From the NCBI GenBank assembly GCA_001599295.1, contig BCGN01000012.1, positions 186,001 to 250,000 on the forward strand: 64,000 bases of DNA, given 5' to 3'. Numbering within the stretch: position 1 is the stretch's first letter; each line of letters starts with the position of its first letter. Below the pieces are notes generated by a model. It saw only the letters and a program-made list of their open reading frames with translations, was not told the origin of the DNA and searched no databases. The position numbers and the translations under genes were made by a program. The DNA is from Sporopachydermia quercuum (lineage: Eukaryota; Ascomycota; Sporopachydermiomycetes; Sporopachydermiales; Sporopachydermiaceae). Shown in pieces: positions 21,067-30,833 of this stretch.

Positions 21067-22607
21067 TTTGGTTCTTTTACAATGTCCTGTCCTGTCGACT
21101 ACAATGAATGATCGCCTATGTGGAGAGTTGGTATTTGATCAGAATGGTTGATATTTTTAGATATGAATATAACTTGGAACTTAAAGGGCAAGTTGATAGT
21201 ACAACCGCTTGAAACGTTATTAAACAACTATTTATGTCGTTAAGATTGGTACATAAGGTTCTATTAACCAAAGTGACGGAGATACTGTTTCACTCATTGC
21301 CCTGATTGAATGATTGCTTAGAAAGGTGGAAAAGACCAGACTAAGTGAAAGGGGCAAATTAGGAATGAGACGTGAAGACAAAAAAGGGTGGTTCAGGAGA
21401 TAATATGGGAGCAGAGATTATACTTGAGAAGTGAGTAAATTTCGGAGATGATGAATTCTTTTGATAACGGAATCGAGAATGCTTTCCACGTATGGATGTG
21501 AATAGCGCGGATGAATCGTTTGTAATTCCAGGGAAGTTGAATCTTCATTTTCAAGAAGTCAGGGATCTAGAGATGATACTGTATATGTGGTATTGTCGTC
21601 GGATTGGCTAAATTACAGTGAAATGAGATAATATAGTTATTATTTCTCAACAGAGAAACAGAGAGGTCTATTGGTCTTCTAATTGCTCCTATAGTCAAAC
21701 ATTCTCAGTCAATTAATCTCTCCTATATCCTGTTGGAAAACCAAATAAAACCTGTCTCACATGATCCTAACCTCCACTCCATGGGTACATCAACCAATCA
21801 AAGCCAATAAAATATGATTACTACAGTAATACCAAAACAGAAAACTCTCACAAATTAAAGGGAGAATGTTTGGGTGTATACCCCACACCAGCCAATTAGG
21901 CCAAAGAGTTTGAGGGTAATTCAGAAGACTATTTATTTTTTGTTTCCTATTTCCGGATCATCACGGACCAACTGTTTTACAATTTGATGGATATCTGAGT
22001 TGTTATTATAAAGTAAATTGCCAAAATCAACTTCTAATCGATAGAAAACAGGATATCAATGTTTTGTACTAACATCATATCCAATTTTCTCTCATATTTA
22101 TTGTAGTTCCTCTCATGCTGTTTCTCTGGTATTCCCTCATCGATCTCTCCATTACCCCCAAAGTCATATAGACTATGTAAAAAACCGGAGGAACGTAAAC
22201 TCTATTTTTCTTATATATGAGAAATACTCAAATTATCATCGTTTTGTATGGGTGAACTGGGTTTTTGGGTCCTTCTTCTCCGCTTACTGCCAGACCAGAG
22301 AGTAAAGAAAAGAATTAATGATGACAGTTATAGTAGTGTTTTTATACTTCTCTATACAATAAAGCTCTTGCTAGTTGGATTAACCATCTGTTGTGCGTAT
22401 TTTCATCAAGCTCTTATTATAAACGATTATTCTGATATTATAGACTGAATAATTACTGAGTGTCAACACAGTCTTATCTATTAGCAGTGTTCAAATACTA
22501 TCATAACAAGACGTATAACAACACCAGGAGCTCATTCAGCACATAGAAATCTTCTAGAATACTCTACAGTACATCAAGGCAATATAATTCAATATAAAAT
22601 ATACGAA
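21067..22607. other. Divergent promoter region MAS1 / SDH4
   Basis: About 1.5 kb between divergent genes for mitochondrial proteins. Three CCAAT boxes (21794-21798, 21804-21808, 21892-21896), two of them 10 bp apart, could bind the Hap2/3/5 complex, which activates respiratory genes such as SDH4 in yeasts. They lie about 0.7-0.8 kb from each start, and no coding gene was seen. Confidence 0.4.
21794..21808 (+). promoter_or_regulatory. Tandem CCAAT boxes (possible Hap complex sites)
   Basis: Two CCAAT pentamers at 21794-21798 and 21804-21808, 10 bp apart, with a third at 21892. Hap2/3/4/5 is the known activator of yeast succinate dehydrogenase genes; assignment here is inferred from motif and context only. 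Confidence 0.3.
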
Positions 22608-23099
22608 ATGAGTTTCAGAATAGCTACCAGGCCATTTGTTGGTTTAAGATCAACCCAAGCTTTAGCTGGCACATACAAATCTATTCATTTATTACCATTC
22701 GTACCAAAGATCCCCGGACCTCCTGGTAACATCTACGGTACCGTCAATGATGCTTATGTTGTTCCGCCAGCTGACAAAACTCACGGATCTATTCACTGGG
22801 CTGTTGAGAAAGTAGTATCCTTTGGTTTAGTTCCATTGACTATTGCTCCTATTGCTTTAGGTACCGCTTCACCGCTTGTTGACTCCGCATTGAGTGTCTT
22901 TTTACTCATTCACTGTCATGCTGGTTTCCAATCCTGTATCATTGATTATATCCCCAAGAGAGTTTATGGTAAATACCACGACTACTGCATGTATTTATTA
23001 GGATTAGGATCTCTTGTGAGTGCTTATGGTATTTATGCCATTGAGAAGACAGAAGAAGGTGGGTTATCAAGTGTTGTTAAGAAGGCTTTCACCGCTTAA
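22608..23099 (+). CDS. SDH4: Succinate dehydrogenase membrane anchor subunit (Sdh4)
   Basis: Small CybS/SdhD-type anchor subunit of complex II in the inner mitochondrial membrane, holding the ubiquinone site and heme region with Sdh3. 163 residues (S. cerevisiae Sdh4 181). A presequence-like basic N terminus precedes the conserved HGSIHWAVEK segment, then three hydrophobic helices. The HCHAGFQSCIIDYIPKRVYG block carries the conserved histidine and the Asp-Tyr pair of the quinone pocket. Single exon. Divergent from MAS1. Confidence 0.94.
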   Translation: MSFRIATRPFVGLRSTQALAGTYKSIHLLPFVPKIPGPPGNIYGTVNDAYVVPPADKTHGSIHWAVEKVVSFGLVPLTIAPIALGTASPLVDSALSVFLLIHCHAGFQSCIIDYIPKRVYGKYHDYCMYLLGLGSLVSAYGIYAIEKTEEGGLSSVVKKAFTA

Positions 23100-23307
23100 A
23101 TAGTTAGGAAATTATAATCTTGTGTGAATTCTGAAGGTATAATTTCGTCTTCAGATTTCATGTTATAGAAGTTTCGTTAAATTAGCATAAAAATAGATAG
23201 CTATACTATTAGCTTATAATATTATGATTTCTAAGTGGTCATTTTATTATATAGGTATAGAACTCCTATTTTGTTTTGATCTTTGGTGGATTGTTTGTTT
23301 TCCTACA

Positions 23308-23327
23308 TATTTATTTATTTATTTATT
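23308..23327. repeat. (ATTT)n simple repeat
   Basis: Five tandem ATTT units about 210 bp past the SDH4 stop; low complexity, probably within or just past the 3' processing region. Confidence 0.7.
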
Positions 23328-24012
23328 CATTTATAATACTGATTATTTATATTGATTTGGCATTGTAGAACTGATACTTGGAGGCAAGTTTCAGAATGCT
23401 ATTATGTAGACATGCAAGTATAGATTTATGTAGCTATTATATGATACACCAAAAGTTACCTGATCTTATTGTCCTATAACAGCAAATTGACAAGAGACAA
23501 TTGCTGGACAACTGAGTCCTCTTGATACAACTACCATCATATCTTCGCCCATCCTCACAAACAATGGTCAGTGGACTATTACCAGTTCAAATAAACTAAC
23601 AAGGGCGTTACATCTAAGTTATCAGAGAGATGTTCTAGCAATATATCAGCTATATAACGTATAGCCTACTATGATGATCATATTATCAAACTTCTTAGTA
23701 TGAATAAGTGTGTCGATCTGACTGTCTAATACTTTATAAGCTTGATAGGTAAGGCAGGTTTGGTACTCTTGACAGACTTTAAACTGTAAATACACAATAT
23801 AAACATATATACAAAAATTGCAAGTACTTCATATTGGAAAAAGAATATTTTCATCGAACAGAATTAATCAATTAGTAAGTTGTTCTTCTGACAGTTAGTA
23901 TGCCTTCTGTATGATAGTTTAGAAGTATAGCTGGCACGTATGAACAATTAGTCCAGTTTTTGTAAATAGTCCAACTTCTTCATTTAAATGTACACAATGA
24001 AGCTTACGAGAA

Positions 24013-24038
24013 ACTTCCGTGGAATACTTCCGTGGAAT
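24013..24038 (+). promoter_or_regulatory. Tandem PDRE-like sites (two TCCGTGGA)
   Basis: A 13-bp unit, ACTTCCGTGGAAT, occurs twice without a gap, giving two copies of TCCGTGGA at 24016-24023 and 24029-24036. TCCGTGGA is a known form of the pleiotropic drug response element bound by Pdr1/Pdr3-type zinc cluster factors in yeasts. No annotated start codon lies nearby on either side; the closest plausible target is the candidate transcript at 24.5 kb. Function is inferred from motif only. Confidence 0.35.
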
Positions 24039-24596
24039 ATCATAATATTCCTTCTTGTTGATGCTATTCAAGGGGATATTAAATGACCCCTGAATTGAAT
24101 CATTCGTTACAGAAAAATTATAGAGTGATTTTTATAGTTAGATAGATTCATTTAAGTCAATTAGTTAATAAAGCTTTCAAAGCGAACAAGTCATAAATTC
24201 ATTATATCTGATTATATTATAATTGAAAAATATACAGAGAGAGCATAAAATAGAGAAGGGGATTGCTGTGGGTATGAAAATATTTTAATCAACAGTATAC
24301 TAAAACTTCACCAGCTTCTTCATTATTCGGTTCTAAAACATCTTACTGTAATGTATAACAAGTAAGCATAATTTATCGAGCTCTTGTATAAACAGAAGAG
24401 AAACCATTACTCACAACGGTTCTGTGTAAACACCCGAGGATTTGTTTGACAGGTCATAATAGAAAAATATAGTTGACAGGAGAGAACTCAAGGGTAAGTC
24501 GTATATTTGTGAGAGTCCAAACAATATGAACTATCAACTGGTTGGAAAACAAGTAACCAAATACAGAACATCAAATCAGTGAAAGCTTGATCGCGA

Positions 24597-24812
24597 ATGT
24601 CCAACTGTTCAGTGTACAGCTCCTCGGAACTTCATGAAGCCATAGGACAAGGGCGTCGACAATATAAACTGAGCGAACTCAGCATTCTTGAGTGGAATAT
24701 AGTAATTGTTATCTCAGCAAGACATTCTTATGCGCTTGTTTGTGCCATATCGTTTTCACCATTATATTTGCGGTCAGAAGTCAGGATAAAAATCATATCA
24801 TTAAGGGTATGA
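24597..24812 (+). CDS. Small hypothetical open frame after a possible 5' intron
   Basis: ATG at 24597 opens a 71-codon frame with no recognised family and a hydrophobic stretch in its middle. It follows a possible 73-bp intron (donor GTAAGT 24494, acceptor TACAG ending 24566). Coding potential is weak, and the overlapping frame to 24877 is equally anonymous. It is listed because the region is too long for a plain convergent spacer. Confidence 0.12.
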   Translation: MSNCSVYSSSELHEAIGQGRRQYKLSELSILEWNIVIVISARHSYALVCAISFSPLYLRSEVRIKIISLRV

Positions 24813-25035
24813 TGCTACATAGCTCCTTAGCTTCGTCAATCAGCAGTTGGTGTCAAGTGACGTTTCTTAACAGGTAGCATGATGGTTTATAAAAAGTAGT
24901 CTATGATACTGAAAGTAAGACCTATAGTACTTTCTCATCATATGATTCCCAAGAATATCGCATAATTCATGTCACCTTTCATATGTTTCATACATTCATT
25001 ATCCTTTTAATTTTCGTATGGTATATTCTTTCTAG

Positions 25036-25977
25036 TCATAGCTTTCTCTTCCTTGAAGATAACTCTTTTGACTCCTCATTAACAATTGAATCCTTAATAT
25101 TAATCTCCTGCTCGTTCAAATTACTGGTGATATTATTACTATCAGAGTTGCTGACCCCAGTTTGACCCTCATCATTCTTGTTCCTTTCAAGCTGTGTTTC
25201 CTTCTTCTTGTCATCTTTATTCATCACTAATTCTAGCATTGCTGCTATATCCAAAGAGTTGTCCTGTTTACTATCTAGCGATGACAATCGAGATAAGACA
25301 TCTTGTAACATTTGTATCGTTGGCAGCAACTTATTTCTCTCCCAGTTATCAAAATACTCTACTAAATCACTGGTATCTTTGATAATTTTCTCATTCGTAA
25401 CTTCGGTGTTATTATCTCTACTATTAAGAACCAGTAGTTCATTTCTACTATTGACACCCGGTAACACATCTCTTCCAATACATGAAGAGATCATTAATTC
25501 TTTCTCATAAGCAAATATCTTACCTCGTATCAAACCCAGAGAAAAACAGTCCACTATTACTTCTTCTATAAGTTTGTCGTTGGATTCTATTCCAAGTTCT
25601 ATGCTGATCTCTTCATATGACACTTTATCCTTGTTTCCTCTATTGCTGCACAGGCTCACCAGACTTAATTCCATGAGCTTATCTTTCATAGGTTTTGTTA
25701 ACGATGGCAGTAAGCCATTAGAATAACTTGCTAGATCACGAATAGTGCCATAAGAGAAAAATTCCAGTAGGATAATAGCCTTGATGCCTTCGTCTGCTAA
25801 GCCTAGATGTTTATGGGAAGAAAGATACTCTCTCAGATGCTGATTCCAATACAGTTCCCCAAATCCAAATATCCGGGAAGATGAAAGTACCTTCATTATG
25901 AGTTCATGTACACCTGAAGGCGAGTTGACAGCTGTTGGTAACGTGAGCAGAAACGACTCCATGATGGTATGGTGCAT
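25036..25977 (-). CDS. CSN7: COP9 signalosome subunit 7 (PCI domain)
   Basis: A 313-residue protein with features of the COP9 signalosome subunit 7 PCI domain. These are an N-terminal FGELYWNQHLRE segment, LLEFFSYGTIRDL (about residues 90-102), the SYEEISIELGIES winged-helix entry, and EEVIVDCFSLGLIRGKI (about 153-169). A helical segment and an Asp/Asn/Lys-rich tail follow. The signalosome removes Nedd8/Rub1 from cullins, and Csn7 is a scaffold PCI subunit. Many budding yeasts have a reduced, divergent complex, so a recognisable Csn7 is informative about lineage. A second Met at residue 6 could be the real start. Confusion with eIF3m-type PCI proteins is possible but less likely. Confidence 0.8.
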   Translation of the reverse strand: MHHTIMESFLLTLPTAVNSPSGVHELIMKVLSSSRIFGFGELYWNQHLREYLSSHKHLGLADEGIKAIILLEFFSYGTIRDLASYSNGLLPSLTKPMKDKLMELSLVSLCSNRGNKDKVSYEEISIELGIESNDKLIEEVIVDCFSLGLIRGKIFAYEKELMISSCIGRDVLPGVNSRNELLVLNSRDNNTEVTNEKIIKDTSDLVEYFDNWERNKLLPTIQMLQDVLSRLSSLDSKQDNSLDIAAMLELVMNKDDKKKETQLERNKNDEGQTGVSNSDSNNITSNLNEQEINIKDSIVNEESKELSSRKRKL

Positions 25978-26652
25978 ATGACAATGATAATAGTATCTGA
26001 TTAAGATGCAGTTCGGAGGTAGAAAGTGCTGCTATGATTTTGTCAATAATACCGGTATAGAGATAATCAAAGGCTGCTTCACACTGGCAAAAGCGTCGGT
26101 TGTAGCACCATCTAACTAAAGAACTAATGATTGAGTAAAAAGACTAGTTTTTCACACTTATTGTATCAATGATTGCAGATCATAGGCAAGAAAAACTGTT
26201 GGTGAGAGCACAGACAAACTCCATGATGAGCCTTAGCATTGAGATATCTGATATGAGACAGCAAGAGCCAGTGATAGGAGGAGACGTGATGCTCCGAGAA
26301 AATTTTTGAAGATTGTGATTATATAATCTATTAAACAGATATTCATCAGATTATATAATCAGTAAAGAATACTCTAGAGATTGATTTTCAGTGGCGCAGC
26401 AGGGTGCCACACATCCCATAAAGAAAATGTGTAGTCCATTATCAGAATTGTCCCATTGAACTTCGCCACAAAGAACATTTTGGCATTTCGCTAAGCTTTC
26501 CACATCGTTTCTTACTCATAATGAAAGAATTATCTGACAATTCTATCATCAAATCAACAAAATCATACATTCTCTCATTATTACTGAGTATTGAAATAAC
26601 TTTCAGAATTGTTATTATCCCTTTTCAGATCATTTAATCTTACTTTTTCACA
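25978..26652. other. Divergent promoter region CSN7 / FES1
   Basis: A 675-bp spacer with no gene. It contains an imperfect heat-shock-element-like array, GAA-aa-TTT-tt-GAA at 26298-26310, about 345 bp before FES1. FES1 is an Hsf1 target in S. cerevisiae, so the site is plausible but imperfect. Confidence 0.4.
26298..26310 (+). promoter_or_regulatory. Imperfect heat-shock element upstream of FES1
   Basis: Three inverted 5-bp modules GAA-nn-TTT-nn-GAA, one mismatch from the nGAAnnTTCnnGAAn consensus. Context with the Hsp70 exchange factor gene supports it; the mismatch weakens it. Confidence 0.25.
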
Positions 26653-27507
26653 ATGGATAAACTACTTCATTGGTCTCTTCAAGCTCAAGAAGGGCAGACA
26701 ACAGAAGGACCCGATCCTCAACTGCTGTCCCAGTTATTTGGTGGAGCTGATGAGCCAACATTAATGAAACAAGCTCTTGCTGTTATTATAGATAAATCTC
26801 AACCTTTAGAAGAAAGAGAGACTGCTCTTGATAACATGGAAATGCTCATTGAGAACCTTGATAACGCCAATAATCTAGAAAACATGAATATGTGGGCACC
26901 ATTAATACAACAACTGGATGATGAGAACAATTCAATCAAATCCTTAACCTGCTGGGTTATTGGAACTGCTGTTCAGAACAATCCAACTTCCCAACAAAAC
27001 TATATCAAATATGATAATAGTGTTACTAAGCTAATCAACTTGATAAAAGACTCAAATACTGAAGAAAGTAGTGAAGTGAGAATGAAAGCTATATATGCTT
27101 TAAGTTCACTGGTGAGGAACTGCCCTAGCGCTTATAAATTATTTGAGCAACATGGCGGCTGGGTTCTTATTAGTTCCTTATTAGAGCAAGATTTAAAACC
27201 AAAGCTTTTATTGAGAGTCCTAACGTTATACTCTGCATTATTGACTAATAAGGGATCAAGTGATAAGAAGCTAGAAGCTCATATAAGAGAGAATGATTTA
27301 GTATGGAAGATTCTCCCACATTTAAGCAATGAGGCTGATGCATCGTTATTGGATCGTGTGATCAATGTATTGGTCACTCTTGGTCAAAGTGAGTTTGAAT
27401 TTATGGATAACGAAGTAAGTAGGTTGAAAGCCAGTATTCAGCAGTTGAAGAGTGATAATATTGATATTGAAGAGTTGGATGTTTTGAAGGAGTTGATGGG
27501 CCAATAA
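26653..27507 (+). CDS. FES1: Hsp70 nucleotide exchange factor Fes1
   Basis: Cytosolic HspBP1-type nucleotide exchange factor for Ssa-class Hsp70, promoting ADP release and substrate handover to degradation. 284 residues (S. cerevisiae Fes1 290). The family start MDKLLHWSLQAQEG is intact. Armadillo-like helical repeats follow: LDNMEMLIENLDNANNL, IKSLTCWVIGTAVQNNP, VRMKAIYALSSLVRNCP and LLRVLTLYSALLTN. The NPTSQ and RNCPSAY segments are typical of the family. Single exon. Divergent from CSN7. Confidence 0.96.
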   Translation: MDKLLHWSLQAQEGQTTEGPDPQLLSQLFGGADEPTLMKQALAVIIDKSQPLEERETALDNMEMLIENLDNANNLENMNMWAPLIQQLDDENNSIKSLTCWVIGTAVQNNPTSQQNYIKYDNSVTKLINLIKDSNTEESSEVRMKAIYALSSLVRNCPSAYKLFEQHGGWVLISSLLEQDLKPKLLLRVLTLYSALLTNKGSSDKKLEAHIRENDLVWKILPHLSNEADASLLDRVINVLVTLGQSEFEFMDNEVSRLKASIQQLKSDNIDIEELDVLKELMGQ

Positions 27508-27593
27508 ATAGGGAGTAGAAGAGAGAAGAGAATGTGATTATTAGTTATAATAGTTGATATTAGAATAAATGGTGGCAATGATGATGTGTTCTA

Positions 27594-27633
<40 letters not shown>

Positions 27634-27895
27634 TTGTTTATATTTGCTTGTTTGCTTACTGTATGAATACCACTGTTCGTTCTAATGCTCCTTTGAAACA
27701 GTTCATAATGAGTCAACACAACCACGTTTACGTTTATGTTTGTTTTACTACATTGTTAGTAGTATATCTTTAGCTTCCTGGAATTATCAGCCATCATTTC
27801 CTTTAGTATAACATTTCTCCTAATATTCCTTATATCCAGCCAATAATCCTATCAATAAGTTTTCATGATTTCAAGCGATTTCACCCTCTTGATAT
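27508..27895. terminator. Convergent 3' region FES1 / EME1
   Basis: A 388-bp convergent spacer with a TAG trinucleotide repeat. No gene seen. Confidence 0.4.
27594..27633. repeat. (TAG)n microsatellite
   Basis: About 13 uninterrupted TAG/AGT units downstream of FES1. The tract is perfect, so its length is likely to vary between strains. Confidence 0.95.
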
Positions 27896-29969
27896 CTATA
27901 TCATCTGATTGGGATCATTAGATGTAAACACTCTATAAATAGTGTTGGCTAACGTATCACTCATTCCCCTCATTGATTTTCCCACTTTCATGCCCTCAAA
28001 CAGCAATTTTCCGTCTCCTGACCTTTCACATTGCCCATAAAACTGCTGTAACGTTGAGAACCTCTCGACTATGGTTTCCCCGATGTTTGGTGTGACCATT
28101 CTGATTTGTTCCATCATCAATTTCATAGTTTCTTTGCCATTTCTTCCTGATTTTATTACTCCTACATTTGCAAATTCACCGTTTGATCTTGCTGCTGCTT
28201 TATATGGGATAGTTGATAGGGCTTTCATTAGAGATTCCAGCCATTCGATTGTATCGCTTGAAGAAGATGTGAATACTGTTCGTATTTTGTTGTTGATTTC
28301 AAGCTTAACAATTGATTCTTCCAGCTGATCCTTGGAAAACATGTTTAATGTGTTGATAGTAGTCGAAGAAGTCGACTCGGAATTAGAAGTAGAGGAAATC
28401 GTTGATTTGGGTTTCTTTTTAGTAGATTCTCCCATTAGTTCTCTTACTTTATTGTTATAATCTCTGTTGGTGTTATTTGATAGCTTTGTAAGTAAACTGT
28501 TGTATCCTTCTATTATTAGTATAGGAGATTTCGCAGTAGAAGTAGTATGAGCAGGATCATTTTGGATACTAGTGGGAATACTAGTAGAAATACCATAGAA
28601 GTACATAATATTATTGACCTCCTGGTCAAGAGAGCTTTCAGTTAGTAGTTTCAATAGATTCTTTGCTTGGATGACTAGAAATATGAATTTGCTTTCAACA
28701 TAATGACATTCGTTTGATTCTAACGGCAACAATACATCTTCTTCAGTAGAATAATAGCAATCCTTATACTGTTTGAACGCTAGAATACTCAAGCCATAAG
28801 GATTAGCAGTAGTGTTACTAGTATTCCTTTGTTTTAAAAGCTCAAATTTGGCCTTGGATAACCTTTGAATTAATAATTCACCTGCTGGTTGTTTAGTAAA
28901 CTCATCATTATAATAAACCAGCAATTCCTCTGTCACATCATTCGCCTTTATTCGTTTATTGATATTAACAATCTTCTGTTTATGCATTTTTATCGACTCA
29001 TTGTTCTCTCGAACAATTCTACTTCTCTTCTTACGAGTTGAGCCGTTCATATCAACAGTTGTTTCTGCTGTTGGTTCAGATTTCGATCTTTTAGCTTGTC
29101 TGGCTGTGGCTGATTTTGAAGATTTCATTTTGATGGGAGGAGCTATATCCTTTTCATTCTTGGCCACCTCGGGAAAAGCATTATTCCTAGTTATAGAAGC
29201 CTTTGGTGGCTTGATTCCTTTCAGTAAATCTTCTAAAGTGTCATCGCCAAAAGTATCATCTGACAAATCTGTAGCATTTGCTTCGTCGTTAGCCACGGTT
29301 GTATTTAGAGCTTTACCCTCAGCAGAAGCAGAGAAGTTAGTTGTAACGGGAAAAGAATTCTGGTTCAGGAAATCAAACTTAGGTTCCGCTTGAAATTCAT
29401 GCCCGATTTTATCTTGGGCCCCAGTTTCAGTTGCGCGAGCCTCATGCGTATGAAAACTCGGCAATGAGCTCGATATCATTATATCATTTTCTCCATCACT
29501 GGTTAGTACATCTAAGATCTCCATACATCTTGACGATCTATTCTCATCCGTTTCTCGCTTTTCACTCAAATCTTTCAACCCTTCATCGAAGAGCGCATTG
29601 TCACTGTTTAAAACATAATCAGACGACAATGTAACATTCCTTTCTTTCTTATAGCTTTGTTGTGGGTACGGCGTATCATCTACAGACGTTCCATCCAATT
29701 CCAATGAAGGCTCAAGCTGTATGGAGGAACTTTCACTTGCAAGAACTGGACTGGAGATCAATTCCAAATCAATTACTTCAACTGATTTATTGGCTTTTTC
29801 TCTAGTTGTCTAGTTAGTTATTTATCAATGCGTGAAAAGGAGGAATAGTAGCGGTAAGTTGATGTTAGAATACATACATAGACACTAAGGGGATACGCTT
29901 GGGAAGATTAGTTTTCTCATTGTCCGAGATGTCTGAAAGATCAAGCACAATTATATCTGAACTTCCCAT
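27896..29969 (-). CDS. EME1: Structure-specific endonuclease subunit Eme1/Mms4, two exons
   Basis: Non-catalytic partner of Mus81 in the XPF-family nuclease that cuts branched recombination and stalled-fork DNA. Exons: 29969-29878 and 29801-27896; the 76-bp intron has GTATGT and an ACTAAC branch near the ACTAG acceptor, and the phase is restored, giving 665 residues (S. cerevisiae Mms4 691). The start is MGSSDIIVLDLSD. The N-terminal half is acidic, Ser-rich and disordered, with basic clusters (KRSKSEP, RKKRSR). The C-terminal third has an ERCC4-like fold ending in IPYKAAAR, a GVIKSGRNGKETM strand and the helix-hairpin-helix region MMEQIRMVTPNIGETIVERF, as in Eme1. Sequence divergence is normal for this family. 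Confidence 0.85.
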
Positions 29970-30833
29970 AGTTATAAGTATAAAAAAAAAGTGTTTTACT
30001 ATATGTTCGAAGGTAAATACGGTAGAATTAATGAATGCTACTGTTTGATGGATGGGAAGAACAAAAAGAAACGAGATCGAAATTTACATTTGTATGGGGA
30101 TTAGAGTTTGGAAATAGATGCATAATTGTGCATAATGGAAAGCGATTATCTGATTGTGTGGTTGGATAAATCTAACAGAAAGAGTAGCAATAAGTACTGC
30201 GGATTCGATAGGTTCCAGTTAATAATTTTCTAAGAAAGCAATAGTGGAATAAAAATACTTTAAATTAAGGACTGATCCCGCAATTAGTTCAGATAATTCG
30301 TAATTGGAGTCCATACAAAGTAGAAAGAACCAGAAATCAACTTCTGAGATACCATGCACAGTACATGCACAGTATAAACATAATTTCAATTTATACAAAC
30401 TCACGTGACGTTTGCATAGTTATCACGTGATGAGTATAGATTTACTTCCTTCTCTCATTTCCAGCAATTATTTTGAATTAAAAGCTTTCAATCAACGTCG
30501 GTTCTGCATAATCATCTCATTTCTGATAAATGATTCTTTGCTAATGATCAACAGAATGTCCAAATTGAATAAAACAACAACGATCTCCATATGTGCCTAT
30601 TCCATTGCCTACATCATGTTACACCGTAGGCATACTTGAATTAATACTCAGTATCATATGAGAGAAAGATCCGTTTATAAATTACTATTTAATTCACTGT
30701 TCTTTCAAATGTAAGCCAATACATAAATTGCTTCATTGAAGCTTTCTCATGATTACTTCTTTCCTATTTCAATACCTAACATAATTTCCCATAACTCTGT
30801 AAACAGCGATTATCATGAAACTCCAAATTCTCT
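29970..30833. other. EME1 upstream region
   Basis: An 864-bp spacer upstream of EME1 and downstream of SEC8 (both minus strand). Holds two CACGTG boxes 22 bp apart (30402-30407, 30424-30429) and a perfect 7-bp inverted repeat, TGCCTAC/GTAGGCA, near 30607-30633. No gene seen. Confidence 0.45.
30402..30429. promoter_or_regulatory. Paired CACGTG boxes
   Basis: TCACGTGA-type sites at 30402-30407 and 30424-30429, spaced about two helical turns and lying about 430 bp upstream of EME1. Such palindromes bind bHLH factors of the Cbf1/Pho4 class in yeasts. The binder here is not known. Confidence 0.4.

Larger units (their letters stand above)
23100..25035. other. Unusually long convergent intergenic region SDH4 / CSN7
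   Basis: About 1.9 kb between two 3' ends, where convergent yeast genes normally sit a few hundred bp apart. It holds an (ATTT)n run (23308-23327), a tandem 13-bp repeat with two TCCGTGGA cores (24013-24038), a 7-bp-stem hairpin just after it (24034-24051), and a GTAAGT...TACAG pair (24494-24566) before small open frames at 24597-24877. No protein family is recognised. A lineage-specific small gene or non-coding RNA on the plus strand is possible. Confidence 0.4.

Noticed and set aside
24034-24051. Hairpin GGAATAT/ATATTCC as a terminator
   Set aside because: Too far from the stops of SDH4 and CSN7 and not a known signal in eukaryotic termination; kept only as part of the PDRE finding.
30402-30429. 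CACGTG pair as CDEI of a point centromere
   Set aside because: No AT-only CDEII or CDEIII-like sequence next to it, and it lies in an ordinary promoter.
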